A stretch of 64,000 bases of DNA, taken from positions 124,001 through 188,000 of the forward strand of contig NZ_JBHTLM010000004.1 in assembly GCF_042678945.1 (NCBI RefSeq). The letters are read 5' to 3'. Source of the stretch: Fontibacillus puldeungensis (GTDB lineage: Bacteria; Bacillota; Bacilli; Paenibacillales; Paenibacillaceae). Positions 15,630-24,382 of the stretch are shown here, one piece after another (within the stretch, counting starts at the first letter, position 1; every line of letters starts with the position of its first letter). The notes beneath the pieces were generated by a model, which saw only the letters and a program-made list of their open reading frames with translations, was not told the DNA's origin and did no database searches. A program made the position numbers and the translations under genes.

Positions 15630-17612
15630 ATGATAAACCAATCCCGGGGGCACCCGACGATGAAGATGAATAATGCTTCTACCCAGCCACTGTTCGAAGA
15701 TTGGGACATGTATGCGAAGTGGTTGCGTCAGCTTGATATTACAGTCTATGACTATCCTTATATGGAATCGATTATTTTGAATGGCTACGTTGAGTGGTTA
15801 AGCCAAATAACGGAACTGCCGGAGCTAAGCGAGGCACGATTTTTCGTAGCAAATCATCAAGGGGAATTGATCGCTACCGACCCGAATGAACCAAATGAAA
15901 TGCCGGAGGTAGGGGAGTCAGAGCTTCTTGTTGAGACGGTATTGAATTGTATTCTTCGGCTGGATGCGATAGCCATTCCGTTCCCGGGAGGCAGTTATGT
16001 GGCTGTTCCTGTCTTTACGCGAACCAAGGGTGAATTGTTTGCCGTTCTAGGCTGTCGTATTCAGGGCTGCGACCATAAAGCGGCTTTGCTTTTGATGAGA
16101 ACGACAATACTGCATTTTCGGACATGCTTTTATAAAAATTATGAGTCCATCTTTATTTCTGACTTGCTGCTGCTGCAGCAGCAGGCTAAACGTGAAGAAC
16201 ACCGGCGATCGATGCTGTTTGAGGTGGTGCAGAAGCTGCACGATAAGATTGATGTCGATTCCGTTTTGACAGAAATCTTTGAGCTTGTTTCTGGGATGTA
16301 CCCTGCTGCCAAGCTGGAGCTTCTCATGTCTCAGGATCATTTAAGCCGGGACCCTCGCGTCAAATCTCTGCATCTGCAGGGAAACGAAGAGCATATTTGT
16401 GTCAGGGCGTTCATGGAGGATCGCGTGCTGCATAGAGTGCAGCCGGATATGGAAGGTGAAGCGTATCTGGAGCTCGCGGCTCCGTTAAGCGGCAAGCAAG
16501 GAGTTTATGGTATTTTCCATTTCGTCATTTTACGCGATCTGATCGATGATGTCGATTTTCAATTGATTGGCATGCTGGCAGATACCGCGGGAACAGCGTT
16601 TGAGAACGCCAAACTTTATGAGCAGTCCAACCTGCTGATCAGCGAACTGCGATTAATTAACGAATTGGCCAAGAGACTGAATCAAAGCCTTAGACTGAAG
16701 GATGTATTCCAATTTGCTACCGAGGAGCTGCTTTCGATCTTCAAGGCAGAATATTGCAGCATCTCTCAAATAAACAAAGAGAGCGATAGCTTTGAAATCA
16801 TGTCTTGTAATGTTCCAGGGCTGTCTAAGGAAACATTTCCGAAGGACTACGGATTTAGCGGGCTTGTGTATTCTACTAAAGAGCCGATGATTTTGTCAGA
16901 TTACAAGGCGCATGGGAAGGTACCTTCCCGGTTGATGGATGATACCAACTCACGCTCTCTTATCGCCGCTCCTTTAATCGTTCGGGGAGAAGTGAACGGC
17001 GCTATCATGCTTACACACCGACAGATACGGTTTTTCTCGTACGAGAATTACAAATTGCTTCAGGTACTTGCTTCACATATAGGCCTGGCAATTGCCAACG
17101 CATCCTTGCACGCTGAGGTCCGAAGAATGGCTAACAGAGATATGCTGACAGGACTTTATGCCCGTCATTATGTAGATGATGCGATTCAGGAATTTCAGAA
17201 GAAGGACGTAAATGGCTCCTTAATTATCGTAGATATTGATCTATTTAAGCAGGTTAACGATACCTATGGTCATCAAACAGGGGATAAAATATTGAAACAG
17301 GTCTGTGCGATTGTGAGAAGCTCCATTCGTAAAACGGACATCGCCGCTAGGTGGGGGGGCGAAGAGCTTGCGGTATATCTTCCGGGAGCTGATGCCGACA
17401 ACGCCTATCAAATTGCAGAGACAATTCGCCTTCGGGTTGCCATGGATACGGACCCAACGGTTACGGTCTCGTGCGGAATTGCAGATTGGGTTCTGGGAGA
17501 CGATAAGGTCAGCGTCGAGACTTTGTTTTATGAGGCGGATATGGCTTTGTATAAGGCAAAAAACAATGGCCGCAATCAGACGCAAATCGCTGAGAGATGT
17601 AAAAGAACATGA
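15630..17612 (+). CDS. dgcP: GAF-GAF-GGDEF diguanylate cyclase, DgcP (YtrP) type
   Basis: Makes cyclic di-GMP from two GTP; no membrane segment, so cytoplasmic. Layout of 660 residues: an N-terminal region of about 190 residues ending in a Q/E-rich helix, GAF-like domains at about 195-330 and 340-490, and a GGDEF domain at about 500-655. The active site is RWGGEELAVYLP (near 575), intact with the GGEEL variant. Five residues before it stands RKTD, an intact RxxD inhibitory I-site. ATG at 15630 follows AAAGGAG. B. subtilis ytrP also neighbours rpsD. The N-terminus is longer than in the B. subtilis protein. Confidence 0.9.
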   Translation: MINQSRGHPTMKMNNASTQPLFEDWDMYAKWLRQLDITVYDYPYMESIILNGYVEWLSQITELPELSEARFFVANHQGELIATDPNEPNEMPEVGESELLVETVLNCILRLDAIAIPFPGGSYVAVPVFTRTKGELFAVLGCRIQGCDHKAALLLMRTTILHFRTCFYKNYESIFISDLLLLQQQAKREEHRRSMLFEVVQKLHDKIDVDSVLTEIFELVSGMYPAAKLELLMSQDHLSRDPRVKSLHLQGNEEHICVRAFMEDRVLHRVQPDMEGEAYLELAAPLSGKQGVYGIFHFVILRDLIDDVDFQLIGMLADTAGTAFENAKLYEQSNLLISELRLINELAKRLNQSLRLKDVFQFATEELLSIFKAEYCSISQINKESDSFEIMSCNVPGLSKETFPKDYGFSGLVYSTKEPMILSDYKAHGKVPSRLMDDTNSRSLIAAPLIVRGEVNGAIMLTHRQIRFFSYENYKLLQVLASHIGLAIANASLHAEVRRMANRDMLTGLYARHYVDDAIQEFQKKDVNGSLIIVDIDLFKQVNDTYGHQTGDKILKQVCAIVRSSIRKTDIAARWGGEELAVYLPGADADNAYQIAETIRLRVAMDTDPTVTVSCGIADWVLGDDKVSVETLFYEADMALYKAKNNGRNQTQIAERCKRT

Positions 17613-17645
17613 GTCCGCTTTTGGACCAGTTAATAAATGTTTGCT

Positions 17646-17692
17646 AGGAGTGTTTCACTGCCATGTATTTGGCTCGGAGACGCTCCTTTTTG
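17646..17692 (+). terminator. Intrinsic terminator after dgcP
   Basis: An 11-bp stem (17646-17656 with 17677-17687, two G-U pairs), a 20-base loop and five T. Confidence 0.65.
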
Positions 17693-17798
17693 TTTGACGA
17701 ATAGTTTGCAGGTAACGGAGGTAGGCTACCACTAACGAACTCTTAATAAGTAGCGTTCCTGATACGATTTCATGACGTTAGGCAAGGAGCGGAACTGA

Positions 17799-18647
17799 AT
17801 GAACAAGCTGACTTTCAGTTATCAAAAAGCGGTTATAGGGCTATTCGTTTTCATGATCATGATAGCTGTTTCTGCCTGCGGCTTAAGGGAGGAGAAGACT
17901 CCCGAGCAATGGTTTAACTTCACCTGGTCCGGGCTTGCAGGGTGCGATTCTTTATCCTTTCAAGGGCTAGCAGCGCTGCAGCGAGGAGATGAGGCTGCTA
18001 AGAAGGAAAATATCAGCTATACTGGGCGATTAAACAATCACCGGGAGTTAAGCATACAGACTGTTATACCCCAGAATCCTTCTTCAGGTCGTGTTCGGAC
18101 CGCTGAGGCGGGGGCCTTTTCCAAATCGAAATTCAAGCTCAGGTGGGAAAGAGGAGGCTGGAGGCTTCAATCAAACGAAAACGATATGATGGTTCGTGGG
18201 CTGACGCGGCTTAATCCGCTCCATCAGCTCGAAGAGATCAAAGGTACTTCCAAGACGATTACTGCAGAAAGCGGGGCCGCTCGTGGTACAAAGGTGCTGA
18301 GGATTGTGCTTAATCCTAGTGAGGCTACCTTGCGGATGAAAGATCGTCTTCTGGAGGAAATGAGCAGCTTAGGATTCGGGCTGGAGAACAAGCTGCAAAA
18401 GGTAGATGCGAGCCGTCAAGATATTGTAGAAAAGGAACTTAACACACTTTGGACTTCAGGAAATGCTAAACTGCAGAAGATGCTGGAGCAAATGAATGCG
18501 AATGTGGTCTATCATTTGACGATTGATCGAAAAACAGGGCTTCCTGCTAGATTAACCTCAGAAACGACCGTTGACTATGTAACTTTTCAAGGAGCCTCTA
18601 AGCATGAGGTGTTGTACACTGACACGCGGTTTGATGGATACCGTTAA
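17799..18647 (+). CDS. Predicted lipoprotein, function unknown
   Basis: A 282-residue exported protein. A type II signal peptide runs from the start with a hydrophobic stretch (AVIGLFVFMIMIAV) and a lipobox VSACG with Cys at about residue 27, so it should be lipid-anchored on the outer face of the membrane. The mature part is charged, has no cysteine motif and resembles no family I can name; the alternation of strands and the final LTSETTVDYVTF give a lipoprotein-carrier impression only. ATG at 17799 follows AAGGAG. It lies between dgcP and the aminopeptidase, with no sign of co-transcription with dgcP. Confidence 0.75.
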   Translation: MNKLTFSYQKAVIGLFVFMIMIAVSACGLREEKTPEQWFNFTWSGLAGCDSLSFQGLAALQRGDEAAKKENISYTGRLNNHRELSIQTVIPQNPSSGRVRTAEAGAFSKSKFKLRWERGGWRLQSNENDMMVRGLTRLNPLHQLEEIKGTSKTITAESGAARGTKVLRIVLNPSEATLRMKDRLLEEMSSLGFGLENKLQKVDASRQDIVEKELNTLWTSGNAKLQKMLEQMNANVVYHLTIDRKTGLPARLTSETTVDYVTFQGASKHEVLYTDTRFDGYR

Positions 18648-18661
18648 CCTCCTATGTCAGG

Positions 18662-18690
18662 CTGACTTCCCGGGCCCATCGTGATACAAT
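18662..18690 (+). promoter_or_regulatory. Sigma-A promoter with extended -10 for the M29 aminopeptidase
   Basis: CTGACT (18662-18667), a 17-base spacer and TGATACAAT with TACAAT at 18685-18690. The predicted start is near 18697. Confidence 0.6.
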
Positions 18691-18718
18691 AGAAAAAGAA
18701 TTAACCATTGTTCAACAC

Positions 18719-18775
18719 GCGGGTTCTTCGAGATCGGATTAGGTTTCCGTCAATGAAGAGAGCCCGCTCATTTTT
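18719..18775 (+). terminator. Terminator-like hairpin, either the lipoprotein terminator or a leader attenuator
   Basis: GCGGGTTCTTC (18719-18729) pairs with GAAGAGAGCCCGC (18755-18767) apart from a 2-base bulge, and TCATTTTTG follows. It lies downstream of the promoter at 18662, so it would be in the 5' leader of the aminopeptidase mRNA. Confidence 0.5.
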
Positions 18776-18794
18776 GAGGAGGCGTTAAGTCAAG

Positions 18795-19910
18795 ATGCGA
18801 GATCCTAGAATTCAAAAGCTGGCGGAAAACCTTGTAGGTTACTCCGTCGATGTACAGCCTGGAGAGAACGTGCTGGTTGAAATGATTGGCGACGAACGCG
18901 ATTTGCTCAAGGCGGTTGTCGAAGAAGTAGGCAAAAAGGGCGGAAACGCTTTTGTGGAGCTTACCGATAAGGCCGTGCAACGTTCTATTCTGAAATATGC
19001 AACCCCGGAAGGTATCAAAACCTGGGCTGAATACGATTTGAAACGAATGGAAATGATGGATTGCTACATCGGCATTCGGGCAGGATCTAATGTTAACGAT
19101 CTGTCTGATGTACCTGAGGAGAAGATGAAGCTGTATAATGCACTGTATTCCCATCCGGTACATAGTGAGCAACGGGTTAAAAGAACGAAATGGGTTGTAC
19201 TTCGTTATCCAAACCCAAGCATGGCGCAGCTTGCCAACGTCAGCACCGAGGCTTTCGAAGATTTTTACTTCGATGTATGCAACCTTGATTACGCTAAGAT
19301 GGACCGTGCGCAAGATGCTTTGGCCGATCTGATGAAACGTACGGACAAAGTCCGGATTGCTGGGCCAGGAACCGATTTGACCTTCTCCATCAAAAATATC
19401 GGTGCAGAGAAATGCTCCGGGCAGAAAAATATTCCGGATGGTGAAGTATACAGCGCTCCTGTACGCGACTCCGTTAACGGTACGATCAGCTACAATGCAG
19501 CTACGCTATACAATGGCGTTACCTTTGAGAACATCAAGTTCCGTTTTGAAAACGGCAAAATTGTAGAAGCTACAAGTAACGATACCAAACGCTTGAATGA
19601 TATTCTGGATTCCGACGAAGGCGCAAGATATATCGGTGAATTTGCGATTGGCTTCAATCCGTTTATTTTGCACCCGATGAAGGACATTTTGTTTGATGAG
19701 AAGATCGCAGGCAGCCTGCATTTTACCCCAGGTCAAGCTTACGAAGATACAGACAACGGAAACCGTTCTTCCATTCACTGGGATTTGGTTTTGATTCAAC
19801 GTCCTGATTACGGCGGTGGGGAAATTTATTTTGACGATGTGTTGATCCGTAAAGACGGCATATTTGTCCTGCCGGAGCTTGAACCGTTAAATCCAGAAAA
19901 CCTGAAATAA
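18795..19910 (+). CDS. ampS: Aminopeptidase, M29 family (AmpS/PepS type)
   Basis: Metal-dependent cytosolic exopeptidase that removes N-terminal residues from peptides. The 371 residues align with the M29 family over their whole length: N-terminal domain with VDVQPGENVLVE, then the metal-ligand regions NIPDGEVYSAPV and GEFAIGFNP, and the C-terminal GNRSSIHWDLVL and GGGEIYFDD. Start ATG 18795 follows TGAGGAGG. It has its own promoter and possibly an attenuator. The symbol follows the B. subtilis family member; orthology is not proven. Confidence 0.9.
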   Translation: MRDPRIQKLAENLVGYSVDVQPGENVLVEMIGDERDLLKAVVEEVGKKGGNAFVELTDKAVQRSILKYATPEGIKTWAEYDLKRMEMMDCYIGIRAGSNVNDLSDVPEEKMKLYNALYSHPVHSEQRVKRTKWVVLRYPNPSMAQLANVSTEAFEDFYFDVCNLDYAKMDRAQDALADLMKRTDKVRIAGPGTDLTFSIKNIGAEKCSGQKNIPDGEVYSAPVRDSVNGTISYNAATLYNGVTFENIKFRFENGKIVEATSNDTKRLNDILDSDEGARYIGEFAIGFNPFILHPMKDILFDEKIAGSLHFTPGQAYEDTDNGNRSSIHWDLVLIQRPDYGGGEIYFDDVLIRKDGIFVLPELEPLNPENLK

Positions 19911-19991
19911 TCACAAAATTTCTTGCTTGGAAAACGGATTCAAGGTATAGTAAAGGTATGTTATTCCAAAGTTAATCACGGAGGGATTCTT

Positions 19992-20237
19992 ATGGCCACG
20001 AACAATGAAGCGGTAGTTGAAATTGCCCAAACCGCTGGCAAATTCACTTCTTCCATTGTGCTTCAAGCTGACAACAAGTACATCGATGTAAAAAGTATTC
20101 TCGGCCTTTTCACCACACTCGTGAACACGAAAAGCTATGAGCTTCATGTTCATGGACCGGATGCGGATGAAGCTAAAAAAGCGGTTACCGAGGTATTTGC
20201 AAAATACGGTCTTGACGTGAAAGTCGTTGCTGAATAA
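19992..20237 (+). CDS. HPr-like protein lacking the first strand and the catalytic histidine
   Basis: An 81-residue protein that aligns without gaps to HPr from HPr residue 17 onward: the first helix (AQTAGKF against VQTASKY), the Ser46 region (VKSILGLF, here Ser35) and the C-terminal helix (DEAKKAVTEVFAKYG). The beta-1 strand and the GIHARP loop with His15 are absent, so it cannot carry phosphate between enzyme I and sugar permeases. ATG 19992 with CACGGAGGGA upstream is a strong start, and no HARP-like motif occurs in the open frame before it. Like Crh it may act only in regulation, or the Ser may be unused. It has its own terminator. Confidence 0.8.
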   Translation: MATNNEAVVEIAQTAGKFTSSIVLQADNKYIDVKSILGLFTTLVNTKSYELHVHGPDADEAKKAVTEVFAKYGLDVKVVAE

Positions 20238-20249
20238 TTACATCGGAAG

Positions 20250-20283
20250 ACACTCCTACCTGCATAGGTAGGGGTGTTTTTTA
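20250..20283 (+). terminator. Intrinsic terminator after the HPr-like gene
   Basis: An 11-bp stem (20250-20260 with 20267-20277, one G-U pair) followed by six T. Confidence 0.88.
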
Positions 20284-20341
20284 ACGTTATAGGGCCTTTT
20301 CCAAATATGCCCTCGGGTTGCGGGTTAATTTGCCGGGGTTC

Positions 20342-20370
20342 TTGTATTGGCTCTCAATTTCGTCTAATAT
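20342..20370 (+). promoter_or_regulatory. Possible sigma-A promoter for ylaN
   Basis: TTGTAT (20342-20347), a 17-base spacer and TAATAT (20365-20370), 50 bases before the ylaN start. Confidence 0.45.
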
Positions 20371-20419
20371 TAAGAATAGAGTAGTTGTGTGACGATATTG
20401 GACGTAGGGGGGAAGAAGC

Positions 20420-20707
20420 ATGACTTCATCTGAATTGCAGGAACAACTGAACCTTAAAGCACTTAATCTTCTGAAAGAAGATGCAGATAAAATAGAAAAG
20501 CTGATCGAAGTACAGATGGAGAACCTGGCCACACGGTATTGCCCTCTCTATGAGGAAGTTCTGGACACCCAAATGTACGGTTTTTCCAGACAAGTGGATT
20601 ATGCCGTTCGGATCGGTTTAATTGAGGAACTGGTAGGTAAACAAATTTTGAGCAGACTTGAACGGAATCTGGCATCGCTCTACGAGGCCATGAACAATAG
20701 AGAGTAA
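20420..20707 (+). CDS. ylaN: YlaN family protein (UPF0358/DUF1507)
   Basis: A 95-residue all-helical cytosolic protein. B. subtilis YlaN is conditionally essential and has been linked to iron homeostasis through Fur. The family signature is very clear in KLIEVQMENLATRYCPLYEEVLDTQMYGFSR (two overlapping halves of the motif), followed by a second helical hairpin. ATG at 20420 follows GGGGGAAG. In B. subtilis ylaN is next to ftsW; here ftsW is 2 kb away on the other strand with two genes between. Confidence 0.92.
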   Translation: MTSSELQEQLNLKALNLLKEDADKIEKLIEVQMENLATRYCPLYEEVLDTQMYGFSRQVDYAVRIGLIEELVGKQILSRLERNLASLYEAMNNRE

Positions 20708-20761
20708 GGGTCTGATACAAAAAAGGGTGTAAGCTAAGGAAACGAATGCTTCGCCTAAGTG

Positions 20762-20816
20762 AAAAACAAGCGTATGATCTCGGATTATTTTCCGGGTGCA
20801 TACGCTTGTTTTGTTG
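20762..20816. terminator. Bidirectional terminator between ylaN and the antiporter gene
   Basis: A perfect 12-bp stem (20765-20776 with 20799-20810), with A-rich sequence on one side and T-rich on the other. Confidence 0.8.
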
Positions 20817-20866
20817 TTGGATTGTTGGACGAGTTCGCCCCTTGCTGCTGTTAAGTGTAGAGTTCC

Positions 20867-21937
20867 TTATACAAGATAGAAGGATGCGCCAAGGATAGCG
20901 TATACTGCGATGAGCAGTAGCCCTTCGTACCAGTTCGTCTGGCCATCTTGTGTAATTGATTTGGCTATAAACACGGATACCCCAATGGCGGCAAGTTCGA
21001 TAACGGTGAATACGATGTCCATCGGACGGCCGAACAAGTGACTGACGAAAATTAGCACAGGAGCCACGAAGAGGGCAATTTGCAGGCTGCTACCGACGGC
21101 GATTTCAACCGCTGCACCAATTTTGTTCTTCATGGCCAGCATAATAGCTGCGCTATGCTCAGCGGCATTACCAACGATCGCCACGACGAAGGCACCGACA
21201 AATATTTCGCTTAGTCCGAACTTGGCAGTAAACGTATCGAGCGTATGTACAAGCCATTCACTAACGAAAGCAACCATGACCGTGGCGAGTACAAGATAGA
21301 GGATCGAACGACCTTTGGACCAAGCGGGAGCGTGCTCATGGGGAAGCTCTTCTTCTCCGTCCTCAGTAATGTCCGCCAAATAATTCTTGTGGGTGATCAT
21401 CGAGAAGACAAGCCACAGTAAGTAAGCCACGATGAGAATACCTGCTACGACAAGACTTAGCGAGGTTCTGTCTTCTTCATGCAGCACATGAGTTTGCAGG
21501 AAGATCGCTGGAACGAACAGGGCAATAATCGCTACAATCATAAGCGACCCGTTCATGCCGGCAAGTGCAACGTTGTACTTTTGCACCTTGAATTTCAAAC
21601 CGCCGGCGAATAAGCTAAGGCCTAGTACTAGCAGGAGGTTGCCGATGATGGAGCCGGTGATGCTGGCTTTTACCATGTCAAAGAGGCCCTCTTTGACCAG
21701 CAAAATCCCGATGATAAGCTCGGCAGCGTTGCCAAAGGTCGCATTGAGAAAGCCACCCAAACGCTGGCCTGCGTAATGTGCTACACTTTCCGTCGATCTG
21801 CCGAGAAATCCGGCGACGAATACAACAGCGATGGCCGAAATGAAAAACTGTAGCGTTGCGGGCCAGTGAGCGTAGTGTCCGATTGCACTGAGCACAAAGA
21901 AACCGAACATCAAAGCGGGAGTTACATATTTTTTCAT
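20867..21937 (-). CDS. Calcium/proton antiporter, CaCA superfamily (Cax/ChaA type)
   Basis: Integral membrane exchanger that exports Ca2+ against H+. The 356-residue protein has about eleven hydrophobic segments. The two inverted CaCA repeats each carry their signature, FGNAAELIIGILLVKEG in the first half and VGNAAEHSAAIMLAMKNK in the second; the conserved Glu residues bind the cation. An acidic loop (ITEDGEEELPHEHAP) separates the halves. Start ATG at 21937, preceded by GAGGTG; a longer frame to 21967 lacks a ribosome site. B. subtilis YfkE is a family member. Confidence 0.92.
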   Translation of the reverse strand: MKKYVTPALMFGFFVLSAIGHYAHWPATLQFFISAIAVVFVAGFLGRSTESVAHYAGQRLGGFLNATFGNAAELIIGILLVKEGLFDMVKASITGSIIGNLLLVLGLSLFAGGLKFKVQKYNVALAGMNGSLMIVAIIALFVPAIFLQTHVLHEEDRTSLSLVVAGILIVAYLLWLVFSMITHKNYLADITEDGEEELPHEHAPAWSKGRSILYLVLATVMVAFVSEWLVHTLDTFTAKFGLSEIFVGAFVVAIVGNAAEHSAAIMLAMKNKIGAAVEIAVGSSLQIALFVAPVLIFVSHLFGRPMDIVFTVIELAAIGVSVFIAKSITQDGQTNWYEGLLLIAVYAILGASFYLV

Positions 21938-22103
21938 AACACACCTCAGTACGATAAATTTGGACAAACCATGTTGAACAATTTAAAATGATTTAACTAA
22001 CAACGTGAAGTATTATAAACTAAAATTATTATCAAGGTCTACATTTGCTTTAAAACGACTTACCAATTACAATGAAATTAATGAGGTTGAAGGAGGTTTT
22101 ACC

Positions 22104-22466
22104 ATGACCGAACAACTGCAGTTGGATAATGGGCTCATTCGAATTTCGGACGATGTCGTAGCCAAAATTGCCGGAATGGCAGCCTTGGAAACACCGGGAA
22201 TTGCAGCCATGTCCGGGGGATTGTCGGAAGGATGGGCTAAACGGTTAAGCGGCAAAAATGTACAAAAGGGCGTAACGGTTGAAGTCGGTCAATTGGAAGC
22301 GGCCATTGATCTGCGGATTATCGTACTGTACGAAACGCCAATCCATGAGGTATGCCGGATGCTGCAGCAAAATGTGCGTGAGGCTGTAGAAAGCATGACT
22401 GGGCTTAGAGTTGTAGAAGTCAATGTGAAGGTTGAGAGTGTCGCTTTTAAAGATGACGAGATGTAA
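22104..22466 (+). CDS. Asp23/Gls24 family envelope stress protein
   Basis: A 120-residue protein of the Asp23/YloU family: the start LIRISDDVVAKIAGMAALETPGI and the C-terminal NVREAVESMTGLRVVEVNVKVE are diagnostic. Family members form membrane-associated layers or respond to alkaline shock and envelope stress; the exact role here is not known. AAGGAGG sits 8 bases before ATG 22104, which excludes the longer frame. A second family member, yloU, is at 57825. It is monocistronic, with a terminator at 22496. Confidence 0.88.
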   Translation: MTEQLQLDNGLIRISDDVVAKIAGMAALETPGIAAMSGGLSEGWAKRLSGKNVQKGVTVEVGQLEAAIDLRIIVLYETPIHEVCRMLQQNVREAVESMTGLRVVEVNVKVESVAFKDDEM

Positions 22467-22495
22467 TTACCTTGAAAGACCATTATAGCTGATAT

Positions 22496-22538
22496 AAAAA
22501 GAGAGACTACCGGGTTTATCCAGTAGCCTCTCTTTTTT
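22496..22538. terminator. Bidirectional terminator between the Asp23 gene and ftsW
   Basis: Stem of 4 + 5 + 5 bp with one mismatch (22496-22510 with 22523-22537); A5 on the left and T6 on the right. Confidence 0.8.
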
Positions 22539-22543
22539 GCGTT

Positions 22544-23794
22544 TTAAAATTGGCGTCGTCTTTGAGCTTTCATATCAAATGGAGCGGCATCCTTCACGAC
22601 GATCGATTTGGTGCGTTCCTGCTTGGCCGGAAGCGCCGATTCCCGTGAGATGCTTAGCACGATTCCCATCGCAACCATCATGACGAGAAGAGAAGATCCC
22701 CCGGAACTGATAAACGGCAGCGTAACCCCGGTTATAGGTATCGTTCTCGTTACACCGCCAATATTGACGAAGGCCTGAATGGCAATGAGACCCATAATGC
22801 CGACTCCGGTTAAAGTCCCAAATGTGCTGGAGCATCTGAGGGAGACCAGCAAACCCCTCCAGATAAAATAAATGTAAAACAGCAGAAAGATAAAAGTACC
22901 GATAAAACCGAATTCTTCTCCTATGACAGAAAATATAAAGTCATTGTAGGCATTGGGCAAATAATGGAGCTTCTGAATCCCTTGGCCAAACCCCGTACCG
23001 GTCAGTCCGCCATGCCCGATTGCCGTGAGCGATTGAAGCAGGTTGTAGCCGGCATGTTGAGGGTCCTCCCATGGGTTAATGAATGCTTGAATCCGACCCA
23101 TCTTGTAGTGATTTTCTGCAGTGGTCGTTTCGCTCGGATGAATTTTGTCAATTAATGCGCTGGCACCCATGACGATGCTTGCGCCAAGAATCAATAGAGC
23201 GATTGAGCCAAGTATATGCTTCAGATTCGCTCCCCCGGCAAAGATAATGAGACCCGAGGTGGCCACGAGAATCAAACAAGACCCGAGGTCAGGCTGCAAC
23301 ATAATCAAACCGGCCACAAATCCAACAATGACCATAACGGGGATATATCCGGTTCGCAAATCGCGGAATCGCTCGCCCTTTTTGGAGATCAGTGCGGAAA
23401 GATATAAAATAGTTGTGATTTTGGCAAGTTCTGTAGGCTGGATGCCAAGCTTACCAATTCTGAACCAGCTGGATGCACCATTGATATCCCCGCCTACAAA
23501 AGGAACGATAATAAGCATGATGATGGCAAAAATAAAAACCGGAATAAACAGCTTCTTGAATTTTTGATAAGGAATGTTCATCGTGATGAACATTCCGATT
23601 AGGCCGACAACGCCAAAAATGGCTTGCTTCTTAGTAAAATACATAGGGTCATATCCGAAGATTTTATTTACCTGTGAGATGCTGGAGCTGGAGCTGAATA
23701 CCATGACGATCCCGAAGCCTACCAGCAGCAAAGTGAGGATGAGCAATTGGAAATCGGGCGCCCCGCGTCTTTGTGTCTCTGAGTTGTCTCTCAT
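22544..23794 (-). CDS. ftsW: SEDS-family peptidoglycan glycosyltransferase FtsW
   Basis: Polytopic membrane enzyme that polymerises lipid II at the division septum with its partner PBP2b. The 416 residues contain about ten membrane segments and the SEDS signatures: QPTELAKI, the catalytic Asp in MLQPDLGS, and GITLPFISSGGSS-like ITGVTLPFISSGGSSL. The neighbourhood (ylaN nearby) matches B. subtilis ftsW, which favours FtsW over RodA or SpoVE. It lies 12 bases downstream of yugN on the same strand. Confidence 0.88.
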   Translation of the reverse strand: MRDNSETQRRGAPDFQLLILTLLLVGFGIVMVFSSSSSISQVNKIFGYDPMYFTKKQAIFGVVGLIGMFITMNIPYQKFKKLFIPVFIFAIIMLIIVPFVGGDINGASSWFRIGKLGIQPTELAKITTILYLSALISKKGERFRDLRTGYIPVMVIVGFVAGLIMLQPDLGSCLILVATSGLIIFAGGANLKHILGSIALLILGASIVMGASALIDKIHPSETTTAENHYKMGRIQAFINPWEDPQHAGYNLLQSLTAIGHGGLTGTGFGQGIQKLHYLPNAYNDFIFSVIGEEFGFIGTFIFLLFYIYFIWRGLLVSLRCSSTFGTLTGVGIMGLIAIQAFVNIGGVTRTIPITGVTLPFISSGGSSLLVMMVAMGIVLSISRESALPAKQERTKSIVVKDAAPFDMKAQRRRQF

Positions 23795-23806
23795 GGCTTT
23801 CTCACT

Positions 23807-24148
23807 CTATGCCTCAAGAAGTTCCTTAAGCTCAGTTAGTTTATGATTTGCGGTCTTCATCACCATTGCGGGAATTTCGGATTCGTATTCCAAACCATGA
23901 GGGAAAGTGGCCCGCCCCATATAGACCGCTTCAATGGCCAAAACCGTGTCTGGACGCTCCAATTTGCCTTCCACAGCACGCGTATTGATACGCAGAAAAT
24001 AATCATGGTTGTTGTACTCTATTTTGTAATCGTATGTAGCCCGGTAATATTCCCACTGCCAGCGAACAAATCCAACTTTTTCTGCAGATTCGTCCAAATA
24101 AGCCAATTCGCTTCTTAAGCCGCTCAAACCGGTATTGTCCACGATCAT
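23807..24148 (-). CDS. YugN-like family protein
   Basis: A 113-residue soluble protein resembling the YugN family of Bacilli, with an N-terminal TGLSGLRSELAYLDE and a central VGFVRWQWEYYRATYDYK. Function is unknown throughout the family. Start ATG 24148 has AAGGGGG upstream; an ATG seven codons earlier lacks one. It precedes ftsW by 12 bases, so the two are probably one transcript. Confidence 0.75.
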   Translation of the reverse strand: MIVDNTGLSGLRSELAYLDESAEKVGFVRWQWEYYRATYDYKIEYNNHDYFLRINTRAVEGKLERPDTVLAIEAVYMGRATFPHGLEYESEIPAMVMKTANHKLTELKELLEA

Positions 24149-24382
24149 GTACAGAAATGCCCCCTTCAATATGACTTATAACTACTATCATTCTCTTTCC
24201 CATGATATTATGTTTCCATCACTTGTGCAAGCATGGGAAACCCTTTCAAAAGAGGACGATTTCTCTACTTGGCATGATATACTTCTGCACTTTTCTGTTA
24301 CAATAATAGAAATTGAATCAATTTCCTCCGGGCGGAAGAAAGCGGCTTAAATGCCCAGGATGCGAAAAAGGAGCTGGAGACA

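Noticed and set aside
19923..19991. N-terminal extension that would restore a full HPr
   Set aside because: The frame is open, but encodes nothing like the beta-1 strand or GIHARP loop, and a strong ribosome site marks ATG 19992.
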